Assembly: GCA_949751835.1 (NCBI GenBank)
Contig: CATKHK010000069.1
Span: 124,001 to 188,000, forward strand
From: Blepharisma japonicum
Lineage: Eukaryota; Ciliophora; Heterotrichea; Heterotrichida; Blepharismidae
DNA: 64,000 nt
Reading direction: 5' to 3'
Under the pieces are notes generated by a model. The model had not been told where the DNA came from, did not search any database, and was given only the letters and a program-made list of their open reading frames with translations. The translations under genes and the position numbers were made by a program. Position 1 is the first letter of the stretch. Each line of letters opens with the position of its first letter. Shown piece after piece: positions 1 through 12,525 of the stretch.

Positions 1-690
1 ATCATTAGTGTAATTTCCTCAAATACTATCACTTCCCATGATAACTCCATAACCGTTTTTCAGCATCATTTTGGAGCTTAAACTTTTAACTATCAAAGGA
101 GAGCTTCTGCCATCGTTTAGAATAATTATATTTCCTATGCCATTAGGTTTTACTTCTCTTCCTATAATTAGATCATAAATATCTCGATCTTCATTATCTG
201 TGCAAAATACAGGCAAGCCTTTGCCTTGTTTTTTAAGTGAAAGCAAAATTGGATTTACTGCACTATTTGCTATAACTATAAATTTTTTTCAACCGAAGTA
301 ATTTGTTAGCTGATTTAAGGCTTGATAATGAAAATCATAAGAAATATGGCCAAAAAATTCATATTTACCATATACGTCTACTTGATGATTCAGATTTATA
401 TACAAAAAATGAAATTTTTCTGAGTAAGCTCTTATTTGGAACGAATAAAAAGTACTAAAAGTGGCATCAATCGCTAAACTTGGCAAATGGATGCAGCCAA
501 TTTGAAAATCGCAGTCTTCAGCATTTGTTATGATAAATGTAAAGTCCCTTTGAAACTTTTCATTTAAAGACTTCCATAAGTAATTTGTTAGACCTGATGG
601 TGTAGAATCTGATACTAATATAACCACATTAAAAGATTGGGATATACGAAATAGTTGAAACTGAAGAAATAGGATAAAAAACAAGGCCAT
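1..690 (-). CDS. Partial receptor-like protein with PBP-I/ANF-receptor-type ligand-binding domain
   Basis: The N-terminal 230 residues of a longer protein are visible; the gene continues past the left edge of the window. It starts with a hydrophobic signal peptide (residues 1 to about 19, MALFFILFLQFQLF). The rest resembles the first lobe of the periplasmic-binding-protein-I fold of ANF/class C receptor ligand-binding regions. The clearest mark is the segment Q-ALNQLTNYFGWKKFIVI (about residues 124-140), matching the family pattern of helix, FGW and beta strand before a VI strand. That Trp (W134, codon at 289-291) is TGA, as is a second one at 19-21, so the gene only reads through with TGA as Trp. 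I chose ATG 690 because TATTATAATATTA sits just before it, as in other genes here; ATG 747 in the same frame is possible. The downstream output domain (kinase, cyclase or channel) is not in the window. It is transcribed divergently from the TPR gene. Confidence 0.6.
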
Positions 691-747
691 TAATATTATA
701 ATAGACAAACATTTACGAAAATTAAGACTAATTATATAATTTCACAT

Positions 748-1539
748 TATTTAAATATCCAGAGCTATGTAGTTAATTTCATTTTAATTAATTAAATATT
801 TAATTCAACAACCAAAAAATAAAGTTAACAGAAAATGAATATTTTAGGAATCTACCCAGATTTATCAATTAAAATTACTTCTATTAAATCCTCAGTTTTT
901 GAGAGCCTTTTTAGTTGCATAATAACTGACTCTTATAAGGAGAGCTTTTGAAAATTTTTTTTTGAAATAGTTATTTTTTATATTTGAAATGCGTAGTTAT
1001 ATTGATGCTTAAATTTTTTTTCAATCCAAATTATTCAATTTTATTTTATTGGGATTGATGATTAAAGATAATTCAAAAATTCTGTTTAATTAGATAAGCC
1101 AAAACTTTAAATGGCAAAATCCTAGAATAATTCAAATACATAAAGTTTTAATTGAAAGGCAGCTATTTTCTGTAATAAATATTTTCAATCTGAATTCTTC
1201 TCTTAATATTTAATAACTCGATTTTTTTTTTAATCTTAACTTTAAATATAATAGAAAAATGCATTTATTATTCTATGACAGCTTGATACTTATTCAATTA
1301 TTAAGAGTTAATGGTTTGCATAAATAGCAAAATAATTTTGATTATTTCTCATAGATTACTGATAAGCCTTGGCGTTTTAGTAAGAGATTAAATTAATTAT
1401 TTAATAAAAATGAATTAATTGTTAAGCTAAATTTTCTTTAGAGTTTGATCATAACTTTTTATATAAATTAAACACTCAATAATTATTGCAGGATTTCATG
1501 AATCTGATACCTAGTATAATTTACTTAGGATGATAATTT
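748..1539. other. Divergent intergenic region, no gene seen
   Basis: Very AT-rich spacer between the divergent receptor and TPR genes. With TAA and TAG as stops no open frame of useful length is present on either strand. It should hold both promoters, but apart from the TATA-like boxes next to the start codons I see no recognisable element. Confidence 0.5.
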
Positions 1540-1544
1540 ACTGG

Positions 1545-1562
1545 AAAATAAGTTATAAAAAT
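1545..1562 (+). promoter_or_regulatory. TATA-like element directly before the TPR start
   Basis: The stretch AAGTTATAAAAAT ends directly at ATG 1563. A TTATAA box just before the start codon recurs in this window, most clearly in genes B, C and D. This favours ATG 1563 over the in-frame ATG 1530 and implies a very short 5' leader. Confidence 0.35.
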
Positions 1563-3674
1563 ATGAGCACTATAAGATGTTATAATCCAACGTGCAACCG
1601 TGAAGTTGAACTTTCATGCAGCTGCACTTCTCCTGAAACTTATTCTTGCAAAAAGCACTTATTGGAGCATTGCAAATCTACTAGCAGACCCCATAATTTT
1701 AGTTCAATATTTTATGAGTCTGTTGAAGGCACAAAAGAAGCGATTCTTAGCCTTCTTGCAGAAGAAATATATAAAACTGATGAAATAAAAGCAAATGTAA
1801 TCGCTTCCTTTTCTCAAACTCTTTTCAGTTATAAAAATATTCTTAAACAAGTTTTAGAAGAAATTGATTATGATTCTGTGAGGATTAGCCGCTATTTTGA
1901 AAAAATTTGACAAGTGCAAAAACTATCGAGATTTGAGAATGATCCAGATTTAAATTTGCTAGCTTTACAGCCATATGAAGCCGTTGAAAAAGTTAAAGAA
2001 TTTTTTTTTGTAAGAACAAATAATAGCATTAAATCATTCTGTGAAATGGGTAGACAAATTGATGGAATTATAAAAAGCTTTAATAAAGAAAATTCGGGAA
2101 TTATTCCACATGAAATACAGTTTAGATCGAAAAATTCTCTTGAAGAGCATATAAACTTTGAAAAGGAGGGGGAAGAGTTACAGTCAATGCTAAAAAAATA
2201 TAAAGAAGCCATCAGAATTGATCCAAGTAATGCTGGTGCATACAATAAAATAGGAATTATCTTAGAAAAAGAAAAGAAATATGAAGAGGCAGTACAACAT
2301 TACAACGATGCAATTAGAATCGATCCAAATTGTGCATTATATTATACAAATAAAGGATATGCTCTTTATTATTTAGGCAAAAGGGAAGAAGCTTTGGATT
2401 GCTATAAAGAGGCTATCAGAATTGATTCAAATCATGCTGATGCATACCACGGAATAGGAATTATCTTAAAATATGAAAAGAGATATGAAGAAGCACTATA
2501 TTATTATAATGATGCAATTAGAATCGATTCAAATTGTGCACTTTATTATACAAATAAAGGATATGCTGTTCAAGAATTAGGGAGAAGAGAAGAAGCTATG
2601 GAATGCTATAAAGAAGCTATCAGAATTGATCAGAATTGTTCTGATGCATACAATAATATAGGAGTTATCTTCTATAATGATAAGAGATATGAAAAAGCAA
2701 TAAAATATTACAATAATGCAATTAGAATCAATCCAAATAAAGTAACTTATCATAAAAATAAAGGAAATGCTCTTAAAGACTTAGGCAGAAGAGAAGAAGC
2801 TATGGAATGCTACAAACAAGCCATCAGAATTGACTCAAATTATTCTGATGCATACAATATGATAGGAAATATCTTTTTTATTGAAAATAGATATGAAGAA
2901 GCTATAAAATATTACAACGATGCAATTATTATCGATTCAAATATAGCACTTTATTATATAGATAAAGGAAATTCTCTTAAAGAGTTAGGTAGAGTGGAAG
3001 ACGCTATGGAATGCTATAAAGAAGCTATTAGAATTGATCCAACTGAAGATAATGCATACAATATGATGGGAGTTATTTTAGAAAGTGAAAATAGATATGA
3101 AGAAGCAATAAAATATTACAACGATGCAATTAGAATAGATCCAAACTGTGCATTTTATTATACAAATAAAGGAGATGCTCTTAAAAAGTTAGGCAGAAGA
3201 GGAGAAGCAATTGAATGTTATAAAGAAGCTATTAGAATTGATCCAAATGAAGATAATGCATACAATATGATGGGAGTTATTTTAGAAAATGAAAATAGAT
3301 ATGAAGAAGCAATAAAATATTACAACGAAGCAATTAGAATAGATCCAAACTGTGCATTTTATTATACAAATAAAGGAGATGCTCTTAAAAAGTTAGGTAG
3401 AAGCGGAGAAGCTATTGAATGCTATAAAGAAGCTATTAGAATTGATCCAAATGAAGATAATGCATATAATATGATAGGAGTTATTTTTTCTATAGAAAAA
3501 AGATATGAAGAAGCTATTAAATATTACAACGATGCAATTAAAATCGATCCAAATATAGCCATTTATTATACAAATAAAGGAAATGTTCTTAAAGCATTAG
3601 GCAGAGTAGAAGAAGCTATGGAATGCTATAATCAAGCTGCTAATATAGAAAATGATCCAAAATATTACCAATAG
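1563..3674 (+). CDS. TPR-repeat protein with N-terminal Cys/His zinc-binding module
   Basis: A 703-residue protein. Residues 6-37 carry ordered Cys and His residues (C6, C11, C19, C21, C29, H32, H36/C37), which look like a small B-box-like zinc module. Then comes a helical linker (about 40-205) and 14 tetratricopeptide repeats (about 210-695) arranged as seven two-TPR units of 68 residues. The units alternate an AYNxIG type with a YYTNKG type and end in AIRIDP. Such TPR stacks are protein-protein scaffolds; the partner is unknown. In-frame TGA at 1908-1910 encodes W116; read as a stop it would split the gene. The stop is TAG followed directly by TAA. An in-frame ATG at 1530 would add 11 residues, but the Cys module and TATA-like box fit ATG 1563. 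TPR genes with similar heads are, as I recall, numerous in heterotrich ciliates. It is convergent with gene A. Confidence 0.85.
2170..3655 (+). repeat. Tandem 204-bp repeats encoding paired TPRs
   Basis: Seven tandem copies of a 204-nt (68-codon) unit, each encoding two TPRs. The copies at about 3040-3243 and 3244-3447 are almost identical at the nucleotide level, while earlier units have diverged. The array therefore seems to have expanded recently at its 3' end by unequal exchange or slippage. Confidence 0.8.
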
Positions 3675-4360
3675 TAAAAATATTTAAGTTGAAATTATTT
3701 TTTAATATATTTATATAGTAATGCAAATAATAGCTAATGCATGATATCTTATCTTGCATAGCAAATATAATATGTAAACAAACATTAAAATAAATTCAAG
3801 CAGCAAGGTTAATTCTATGATATACAAATAGATTCAGAATTAAAGAATAATTGTAGAGATAAATACAAGAAGACCTCAAAAACACCTGATGTAGATATGG
3901 ATAGCTGCCTCCTTAAGCATCTAAAAGCTAAATTTTAAGCATATTACAATTTTTTTATTAAACTATGATTAAAATCGGCAATGCCAGCAAAACTTATATT
4001 CAATTATAAAGCAGAGACTTTATTGCAAATAAAGATTTAAATTTTTTAGATTTAAAAAGGAATTAGAAGTAAAAGATATTGAACTACAAATGAGAGAAAT
4101 GCTTGCAAATAATTGATTTTAACTAAGACGAAAAAAAAATATTTTTAAATTTTTCAAGCTTAATATCATTTGAAAGAAGAGCTAATTATTTTACAAAGAA
4201 TGCTATTTTAATATAAAAAAGTTACAATCCTCCTATTATTTATTACTTCTCTTTATATTCATTGACTAAATTTCTTATTATATTGATATTTTATAATTAG
4301 CTAATGTTATATTAAATTATTGTTCTAAAAAATCTAATAAATCAATTATTTAATCTTCTT
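3675..4360. other. Convergent intergenic region, no supported gene
   Basis: AT-rich spacer between the 3' ends of the TPR gene and gene A. At about 4030-4120 (plus) a short charged open frame of some 30 codons resembles a coiled-coil tail (KKELEVKDIELQMREML). It has no start and is too short to support as a gene; it may be a decayed exon. Confidence 0.4.
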
Positions 4361-7300
4361 TTATATTTGATCAGACTTATAACTAATCGATTCGTTTTTT
4401 TTTTTTTTATAAAACCCTTCTTTAGCGAGCTTATTTCTGATTATTCGATATAGTGTTCTAGCAAAAATAGCTATTGAAGCAAATGTTTGAATTGCTATAG
4501 CTACAATCACAGTGATTATAATAATATTATCAACTATTGTTATTGTACTTTCTTCAAGGTCAAATAAATAAACTGCTGTCGAGCCCATTATCCAGGAAAT
4601 CAATATTTCAGTAGTCAAATTCGTTACTTGTAAAATTGGGTCTTTATAAAGCCAGCAAATTGCTAAATGCATAATGGTTACTAATGAAAGAACGATGTTT
4701 ACAGTCACTTCTGTTTGCGGATAGTCTCTTAAATAAACTAAATTTAATATATAAATAAGCCTTCTTGCAAAAAATACAAAATAATATTGAGTTGCAAGAA
4801 ATCCTCTATCACTTCTAAATTCATAAAATAATTCACTAAATAAGGAAAAAAGTGTTTTCTCTCGTGATTGGATTCGGTTTTTATTTTTGTAAGAAAATCA
4901 AAAGCATAAACCTGGAGTTATAAATAGTAAAGCAGCAAGGGATATACAAATAATAAAATTGGATATTTGTGTGGCATTACTGAAGTTAAATATGAGTAAT
5001 CCTATGCAAGAGGCAGCTCCCAATTCAAGATAACATTGAATTCAAAATCTTATATAAAATGCATATTGATAAGCTTTCAGAGTTTTCCTGAACTTCTTGC
5101 CAATTCATTTATAAGAGCATCTAGAAAAAAATAAAATTAGTGGTAGAGCTGCAATAGAAGCTAATATTATAGTAAAATCAGTGCCTTGATTTATCAAAAT
5201 TAAATCAGAGTCAAATCCAAAATCCTTTGCTTGAGAGTATGGAGTATTTCCTTCATTTTCATCCAAAAAATACTCAAAAATATTTGGGAATAGATTGAAA
5301 GAGTTCAAATTATTCAAAAATGATCTCAATTTGCTAGAGAAAGGAATCCCTGATAAAGTCAAGAAGCTAAGAATTTGTAAAGTGTTTATAATACTTCATA
5401 AAGAGCTTGGACTTGCACCCACAAAAGATAAGGCAATTGCTCCAAAAACAACACCTTGAGAGCCCGCTTCTGCTCGAGAAGCAACCGATTCAATAGCTGG
5501 CAAGTAAGAATCTTGATCATAGGAATTCAATTTTCCATATACTTCTGATGAATTTAAAAATCTATTTGAAATTGATCTGACTTTTGTTAGATCTAAGAAC
5601 TCAAGTGTAATTAATGTACCTTTAGAAACAGTCTCTTTAATTTTTAAAGAAATATAATAGCATGTGCTATTTCTCTCCTCAATTTGGCTGGCAATTTTTC
5701 CTAGATTTTCAATTGTTATATTAAAATCAGATAATGTTAGATTATTTGCTAGGCTCTCTGAAAACAAAAGATATAAAGAATTGTCCGATAAAACCGCTAA
5801 TTTTGCATAAAATATAACTTCTGTACAGTTTATAGTCCCATTATAATCTAATTCGCAAGAAGCTTTGATTAGTTCACAGCTTTCATTGCTAGTATTTCAA
5901 TAATATCCGGAGTTGCATTGACAACTTGTGCCTATAAAATTTGAGTTAGCTTTGCAGATATGACATGTGCTTGTATAATCATCACATATATCGCATATAA
6001 CATCATAGCAAAGATTACAATTTTTATCACTTCTTACACAGCCATTACTTAAACAACTAGATAGACAAGAGACGCAGCTATTTCCATTTCAGTATTTATC
6101 AATAAGGCAGCTATCCAAACAAGTATTAGAATTATCTATTGGGCATAAAGAGCATCCATTACAAGTACTTGACACTAAAGCCCCAACATTTGGCGTATTA
6201 TAAATTTTTAAGTCCCATATAAATCCATTGAAAAACGATGCTAGCTGTGAGGAGTCTATATAATAAGCCCCAATCGTCAAAAAAAACGAGTGTCCCAGAT
6301 CAATGAATCAGCTTGCATGAATATCGCTTGATAGATCAGAATTTTGATTTATTGATAAATTAATAATTTGTTGTGGAGTTGTGCTTACATCAGATATAAC
6401 TGATATAAAATTTCATTGAGAAATAGAAGCCTCTAGTAATGGACTAGCACCTTTATAGGTTATTGTTGCTAAATCTTTTAAGGAAAGAATAAGTGTTGGA
6501 ATTTTGTCAATCAGCTCAAGACTGACGTATTTTGTAAATCCCCCGCTATTAGTTTGTTTTGAAAAGATAACCCCTGTGCCTGATATTGGCTTTATTCAGG
6601 TTGATATTACAAATTTTGGTGAAAAAGTAAATAATGGCAATGCTGTGCCTTGGTAAGGAGGAAGCTGCATATAAGATGAGCCTGAAAAGTAATAGCCTCT
6701 GTAAATAGTTGCTATAGGATCAGTTGCATCATAAGTAGGATAAAATTTATTATCTTTGCCTGTAAGAATTGGGATATTTGACTTTAAATCTGCCACGATG
6801 TCTTTTATTTGATGTGGCATCATATTAAATACAAAGAAATTAGTATAAGCAGTATCAGCATCACAATTATTGCCATTTTTAATATATCCAGTTGGACAAA
6901 ATGGCATGCATAAAGATTGAATTAGATAATATCCTGATATACAGGTCTGGCAGCCATCAAATTTAAATGTAGAGCAAGACGCACAAATTGAATTACAAAG
7001 CTCACAGCTCTGTGAACTTGATACTCATAGAGCGTTTCCAAGACATTTACAATGGCCAGCTAATTTATAAGCATTTGCAATACAGCTTGTGCATTCTCCT
7101 GAAAAGTTGGTGCATGAGTTGCATTCTTTATCTCTGCAAAGGTTGCATGATAAATTATCAACGCATCCTTTATTACACCCAGAATTACAAATAGAACAGC
7201 TATCTGGATATTTATCGAAATCACATTCACTTAAACATTGATTATTTGAAGGACAAGCTGAACATCCAGTATTACATGAAGAACTATAATCACCGTTCTG

Positions 7301-10300
7301 ATAGGCATTCGAATTATATATCATTAATCGAGCTAAAAATCCCTTAAATCCAGTAGCTCCACTAATTTGATTATTTCCTAGAAATAATTGTCCTATATGA
7401 GTATCTTTAAAATAAGATATAGATGAGGTTATATAATTAGTTTGCAATGTGTTAATATAAAGAACTACATTGGTTGTGCCATCACTTGCAATAGATCCTG
7501 AAAAACATAAAAAGTGCCAGCTATTTAAAATGCTTGTAGAAGCAGATAGAACACCTGATGATGAGTCAGAAAAAGTGATTGAAAGTCATGGAAAGCCCGA
7601 TGAGTTTATTTTTATTGTAAAAATATCAGTAGAAGTGCATTTAGTAATGAAAATTCCAGTTACCAGTGGCTTAATTCACACCAAAACAGTAAAAGAGGGC
7701 GATATCATTGCTGAAGACATTAAATAGCTGTTCGTATTAAAATAGTATCCTCGCTTATAAGAAGGGATTGGGTCATTAACATCTGTCCAGTCTGGATAAG
7801 TATTAGTATAATCTGAGCCTACATTAAAGCTAGAAACTGTATCAAGGCGTATTTGATCAGTTAAATCAAGACTAACCCCTAAATCTGATACTTTATCGCA
7901 ACTATTTGCCCCTGAATTTATAATATACCCAGATGGACATTCATTTAAACACTGCCCAGTAAGAGCAAAAAAATAATATCCTGAATAGCATGCAGTGCAT
8001 TTATGATAAGCTGAATCTGTGCACTGAGAACACCCATTGAAGCATATTACACACGATAATCCATCAGAAGAGGGCTGGCTGCAAATGCATGATAAACCAT
8101 CAGAAGAAGGCACATAGCCTGCATTGCAGAAACATGACCCAGAAATTTTACTTGCATTAGAAGCACATTGAGTGCATTTACCTGAGTCAAACCCTGTGCA
8201 AACCAAGCATAATAAATCATAACAAATATTGCAAACTTGAGCTCTTCTGCAGCCTTTACTGCATGAATTGCAGGGCAGATATGAAGACCCACTTAAATAA
8301 TGAAACAAATCACAAGACCACAAACAGCTGTGTCCTCCTCCACAAATATTGTCCATATAAATAGCGAAAGTGTTAATTGGTATATTTCAGAGCTGAAAAC
8401 TTCTGATAAATCCTGTAAAATATGAAGAACTTGATTTTCCAAGCATTAAGCTAGTAGAAGGAAGGTCTCTGTAAATGTAATTTGAAACTGGCAAGCTAAA
8501 AACTGATGCTCCGTTGATATATATTGTTATAGTTGTAATACCAGAAGTATAGCTAAATGTAACTGACAAGTAGCTTCAATCTGTGAAACTAGTGCTAGAA
8601 GACAAAGTTTCAGTAACTACTGCCTGCGAAGGGTCTTCCATTATAGCTTTTATGCTTCCTGTAGAAGATAAAACAAATCTGGTTTGCTTTTCTAATAAAT
8701 CACCATCAACTATTACATATACTCATGCTCCTATAGAAAAGCTATGAGAAAATAAAACACTAGTTGAGGATAATAAATACATATTTCCATCAAAATACAG
8801 CCCTCTATTATATGCAGGAATAGGGTCAAATGATTCTGGGGTGTTAAAAAATTGAAAAGACGTTGAAATTGTCCCTGATGTAAAAATCCCATATGAGCCT
8901 TGAAAATCAGTATTAAAAGATTCATTAATCACAGCAGTTGAAACTGATGAGCAAGAAGCATCAAATCCATAAGGGCAGTCATTTAAGCAGACAGATCCAA
9001 CCAATTGATAGCTTCCTAAACAATTTGAGCATTCGAAATAAGTAGTTTTTAAACAAATTGAACAAATGGCATCACAAAATTCACAAGTCTGAGAAGAAGA
9101 TACCCAAAAAGCATTTGCTGCACAGGTACAGCCACCAGATCCGTCACTAACTGCGTTAGTAATACAAGTCAAGCAAGAACTTCCTCCTGAAAACTCTATA
9201 CACGTGGCACATTCTTTAGTCTTACATATCCTACAAGTATCAGAGTTTCTGCATCCCTTATCACAAGTTGCTATACAGTTTGCACAAGATGTTCCATCAA
9301 AATATTGAGAAAACGGGCAGTTATCCTGACAAATTAAATCAGTCGCACATTTTGTGCAGCTTCCAGTACATCCAGTCGTTCTCCAGTCATCTAAATGATG
9401 GCCATTTTCTGTATAAATTTTTAATTCCCACAAAAATCCAGTAAAACTCTGAGTCAAATGCCCAATATAGAAATTTCAATGCATGATATCTATTAAATAA
9501 AGAGCAGTTGCTGATGAAGTAGAAGCTTGAAAAACTGAATTAATATAAGAAACTATTGTAGTTGTCCCATCAAGATTGATTTTACAGTCAAAAGAAACAA
9601 AAGACCAAGCATCAATTATGCTAGAATTTCCAATAACTGAAATGGTAGTTGACGTATCTGATAAGAGAATTCAAAGCTTTGGCTTTCCTGATGGCAAAAT
9701 CTGCACGTACCATTGTGTTGTAGTTGGAACATATTTGACTAATATGAAGCCGTTTACTGTTGCTTTTATCCATATGGCAATAGAAAAAGTTGGAGAAATC
9801 ATTATTGTTCTTGTTAAAAGACTGCTTGGATAAAAATAATAGCCTCTTAAATAAGCAGGGAATGGGTCTTCATTATCATATGTAGGATATATATTTGTGC
9901 TTGTATATCCTACCCTTGCCCCTGAAAGCGAGCTGAGTTGTATTTCATTGTAGAAATATAAGCTAAGTGAAGTGCTTGATGAGAAATCGCATGAATTTGT
10001 TCCTGAATTTTTATTATAGCCTGATGGGCAATCTGGAAGACATATCATGCTATTATATAAAAAATAGCTAGAACTGCAAGCCGTACATAAATAATAGCCT
10101 GAGCCTGTACAATCAGCGCATCCTGTATAGCAAGCTGAGCACAGAGCTTGGTTTGTAGGCTGATAAAACCCAGAATTGCATTGACATGGAGTTCCTGATG
10201 CATTATCAATACACAAAGTACAGGCCCCTGACCAAAAAGATGAGCATTGAGAGCACAAAAAATCATCACAGATATAACAAGAATTCCCTCGAGTGCATCC

Positions 10301-12166
10301 ATTTGTACAAGTAGAGTCTAAGCAAGATTTGCATGTAGATCCATCATAATAATGAGAGTAATCACATGGTCATAAAGTTGATACTAAACCTCCAGTCAAT
10401 GTATTGATATCATAATAAGAAGAAAAATCACTAATTGTGACTTGCCAAAGGATAAAATGAGCAATAAATCCTTTAAATTTGGTCGATCCTTTGCCAATAT
10501 ATAATGTCCCTCCTGGTTGTAATCTAAAGACATAATCTGCCACAGTTTGTGAGCTTCCAGCAATTTTATTAAGGTATGGAGTCACTGTAGTTAATTTACT
10601 CCCAAACCCAACCGAATACGAAATATGGCACCATACATTTAGTGGTATTGATTGTGAGGCAGAGTAGCTCGCAGAAGTTCCATCTCATTTTTCTAACGAA
10701 AAATTAATTCCACTGGGATCAATAGTGAGTTTACCTGAGCTATGACTTATAATTATTCCAGAAATCGCATAAACCCACAAACTCATACTCCAAGTATTAG
10801 AGAGATTTATTGACCCACTTAAAAACTGGTTTGAGTTAAAATAGAGCCCTCTGTTTTTAGCTGGGAATGGATCGGACGTTTCTGGAGAGTTTCAATAATT
10901 ATAGCTTGCAGGGCTTGCAGCAGTAATCAAATCTACACCATACCTTCCTGCAAATGAGCCTGAAAAGTCAACTGTCATCACAGCTGTAGAAATAGCCACA
11001 CAGTTCCCAAACCCATATGGGCATGCATGTAGACAAACTCCTCCAATAAGAAATTTTCCACTGTCGCAGTCTGTATTTGTCCAAGTTTGTGAGCAGACTG
11101 TCCCTAAATAATCACAACAATTAGGAGCAACACCTGTTTTGCAATCAACACATTCTAAAGGAGGATATCCTTGGCATGTAGCACAATCAAGAATATTGCA
11201 GGTAATACAATCAGTTCCTCTAATACATCAAGGTCAGGTAGGACAATTTGCATCACAATTCATGCAACTAGAGCCATCCCAATATTGATTGTCAATACAC
11301 TCAATATTGATACTCAATCCGCCATCATATTCTACTACACTAGATCTTGCTTCTATCCAATAAATAAACCCTCTAAATGAGTCAGAATTATGAATATCTC
11401 CAATTGTTCATGTATAAACATCGTCAGAAAATTTTGCTTCTCTATTAGTAAAAGTTGCAATACCAGCGTCGTTACTATTTATTAAAAATGTAACATCGAT
11501 CTGGCTGCAAGAGGCTTGGTTGAGACTTATTGATACAAATTGCCAGAATGATGTATAGCTAGACATGCTACTTCCAGATATTGTGTCTGGATCATTATTT
11601 GAATCGTAAATTTGAGCGTAAAAGCTATAAAAGCCTGAGGAATCCGCCCATATTCGAATTTTCTCAGAGCCTGAAAGGGCACTTAAAATTTCCCCACTAT
11701 CTAGAGGCTTTATTCATAAATTTAAAGTAAAATAAAGGGAAGGGATATAGTTTTGGTTGATGGATGTGCTAGAGGTTTTAGCAAAGTAAAAGCCACGATC
11801 GATGGTAGGGAGTGGGGATTTTTGTGTTGGAGAATTGAAGGGAATGCTGTCTGGATTTAGAAGCTGAGTAGAGGAATCATCTAAGCTTGCAACGAAGTTT
11901 GCTGTTAAATCTTTAACGGATGCTAATTCAAAGGTAAAATATATTGCAGAACCATCACTTGGTGGATAGCATATTGGAAATAATCCAACATCTGACACAG
12001 CAGGCATAAAATTAGTAGGACATGAATTTACACATATTTTAGAATCAATCATATAGAATGAGCTTGAGCAGGCTAATGATCCTCCACTGGTAAAACTGCC
12101 AAAGGGGCAAAATGAGTATGCGAGAACAATATTGGTGACAAAAATAAAAATTGAGTTCATCACCAT
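4361..12166 (-). CDS. Giant LamG/Cys-rich multi-pass membrane protein, paralogue A (6 modules)
   Basis: One continuous frame of 2601 residues when TGA is Trp; every segment is in the same frame, with a TAA stop. Signal peptide at residues 1 to about 20. Six modules follow, each opened by a DPxPAYxRGxYF-like motif (near 11795, 10858, 9850, 8810, 7757, 6703). Each module has a LamG-like jellyroll of about 220 residues (SIWI, SGxPxLSL, YIN, LYIG, FxGFL marks) and a furin-like Cys-rich stretch (CPSDxxCLxxCPxxxY, SCKGC, CxxCKxxECxSC, CTSCxxNA). A beta-rich juxtamembrane domain and about seven membrane segments end the protein (about 2250-2590). Compared with D, E and F the last LamG module is missing: near 5850-5880 the Cys-rich part after module 8 is fused directly to the juxtamembrane domain. 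The likely site is the cell surface. The membrane part recalls the C-terminal regions of large ciliate Cys-rich proteins and apicomplexan CRMPs; any relation to TRP/PKD channels is inference. Confidence 0.85.
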
Positions 12167-12525
12167 AATAATGTGTCGAAATAATTAAACTATGCAACTA
12201 AAGCATTAAAAATTATAGCCTAAGTGATGTTGATGCAATTTTATGATCAAACTTTATATTTATTTTATCAAAAATCTTATCAAATCTACGTTTTATGGGA
12301 ACATTTAGTTGTGAGGTAAAAACTGAACATTATTGTATTTATATTAGTCAAATCATAAAATTAGAAGTTTTAACAATTAGATTATAATTAATGAAATCAA
12401 CTATTAAGATGTCGAGTATAAGTCTTGAAAAAATGATTAAAATTACAATTAAAGAATAATTACAATAATTTCTTAATAAATATTTGTTTAATAAATGTAT
12501 AATTAAATAAATAAGCTATCATAAG
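12167..12525. other. Short intergenic spacer between A and B
   Basis: A 359-bp AT-rich spacer that must contain the 3' end signals of gene B and the promoter of gene A. The start of A is preceded by ACACATTATTATGGTG, a weaker form of the TATA-like box of its paralogues. ATG 12160, two codons in, is an alternative start. An octanucleotide-scale duplication, ATAAGCTATC twice at 12511-12530, covers the TAG stop of gene B. Confidence 0.45.

Noticed and set aside
4030-4120. Short coiled-coil-like frame downstream of the TPR gene
   Set aside because: About 30 codons, no start codon, no similarity I can point to.
7470-7727. Plus-strand open frames inside the giant genes (also near 9576, 18509, 20561, 28407, 37318, 38392, 56109)
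   Set aside because: They are antisense shadows of conserved Cys-rich or LamG coding sequence and recur at equivalent positions in paralogues.
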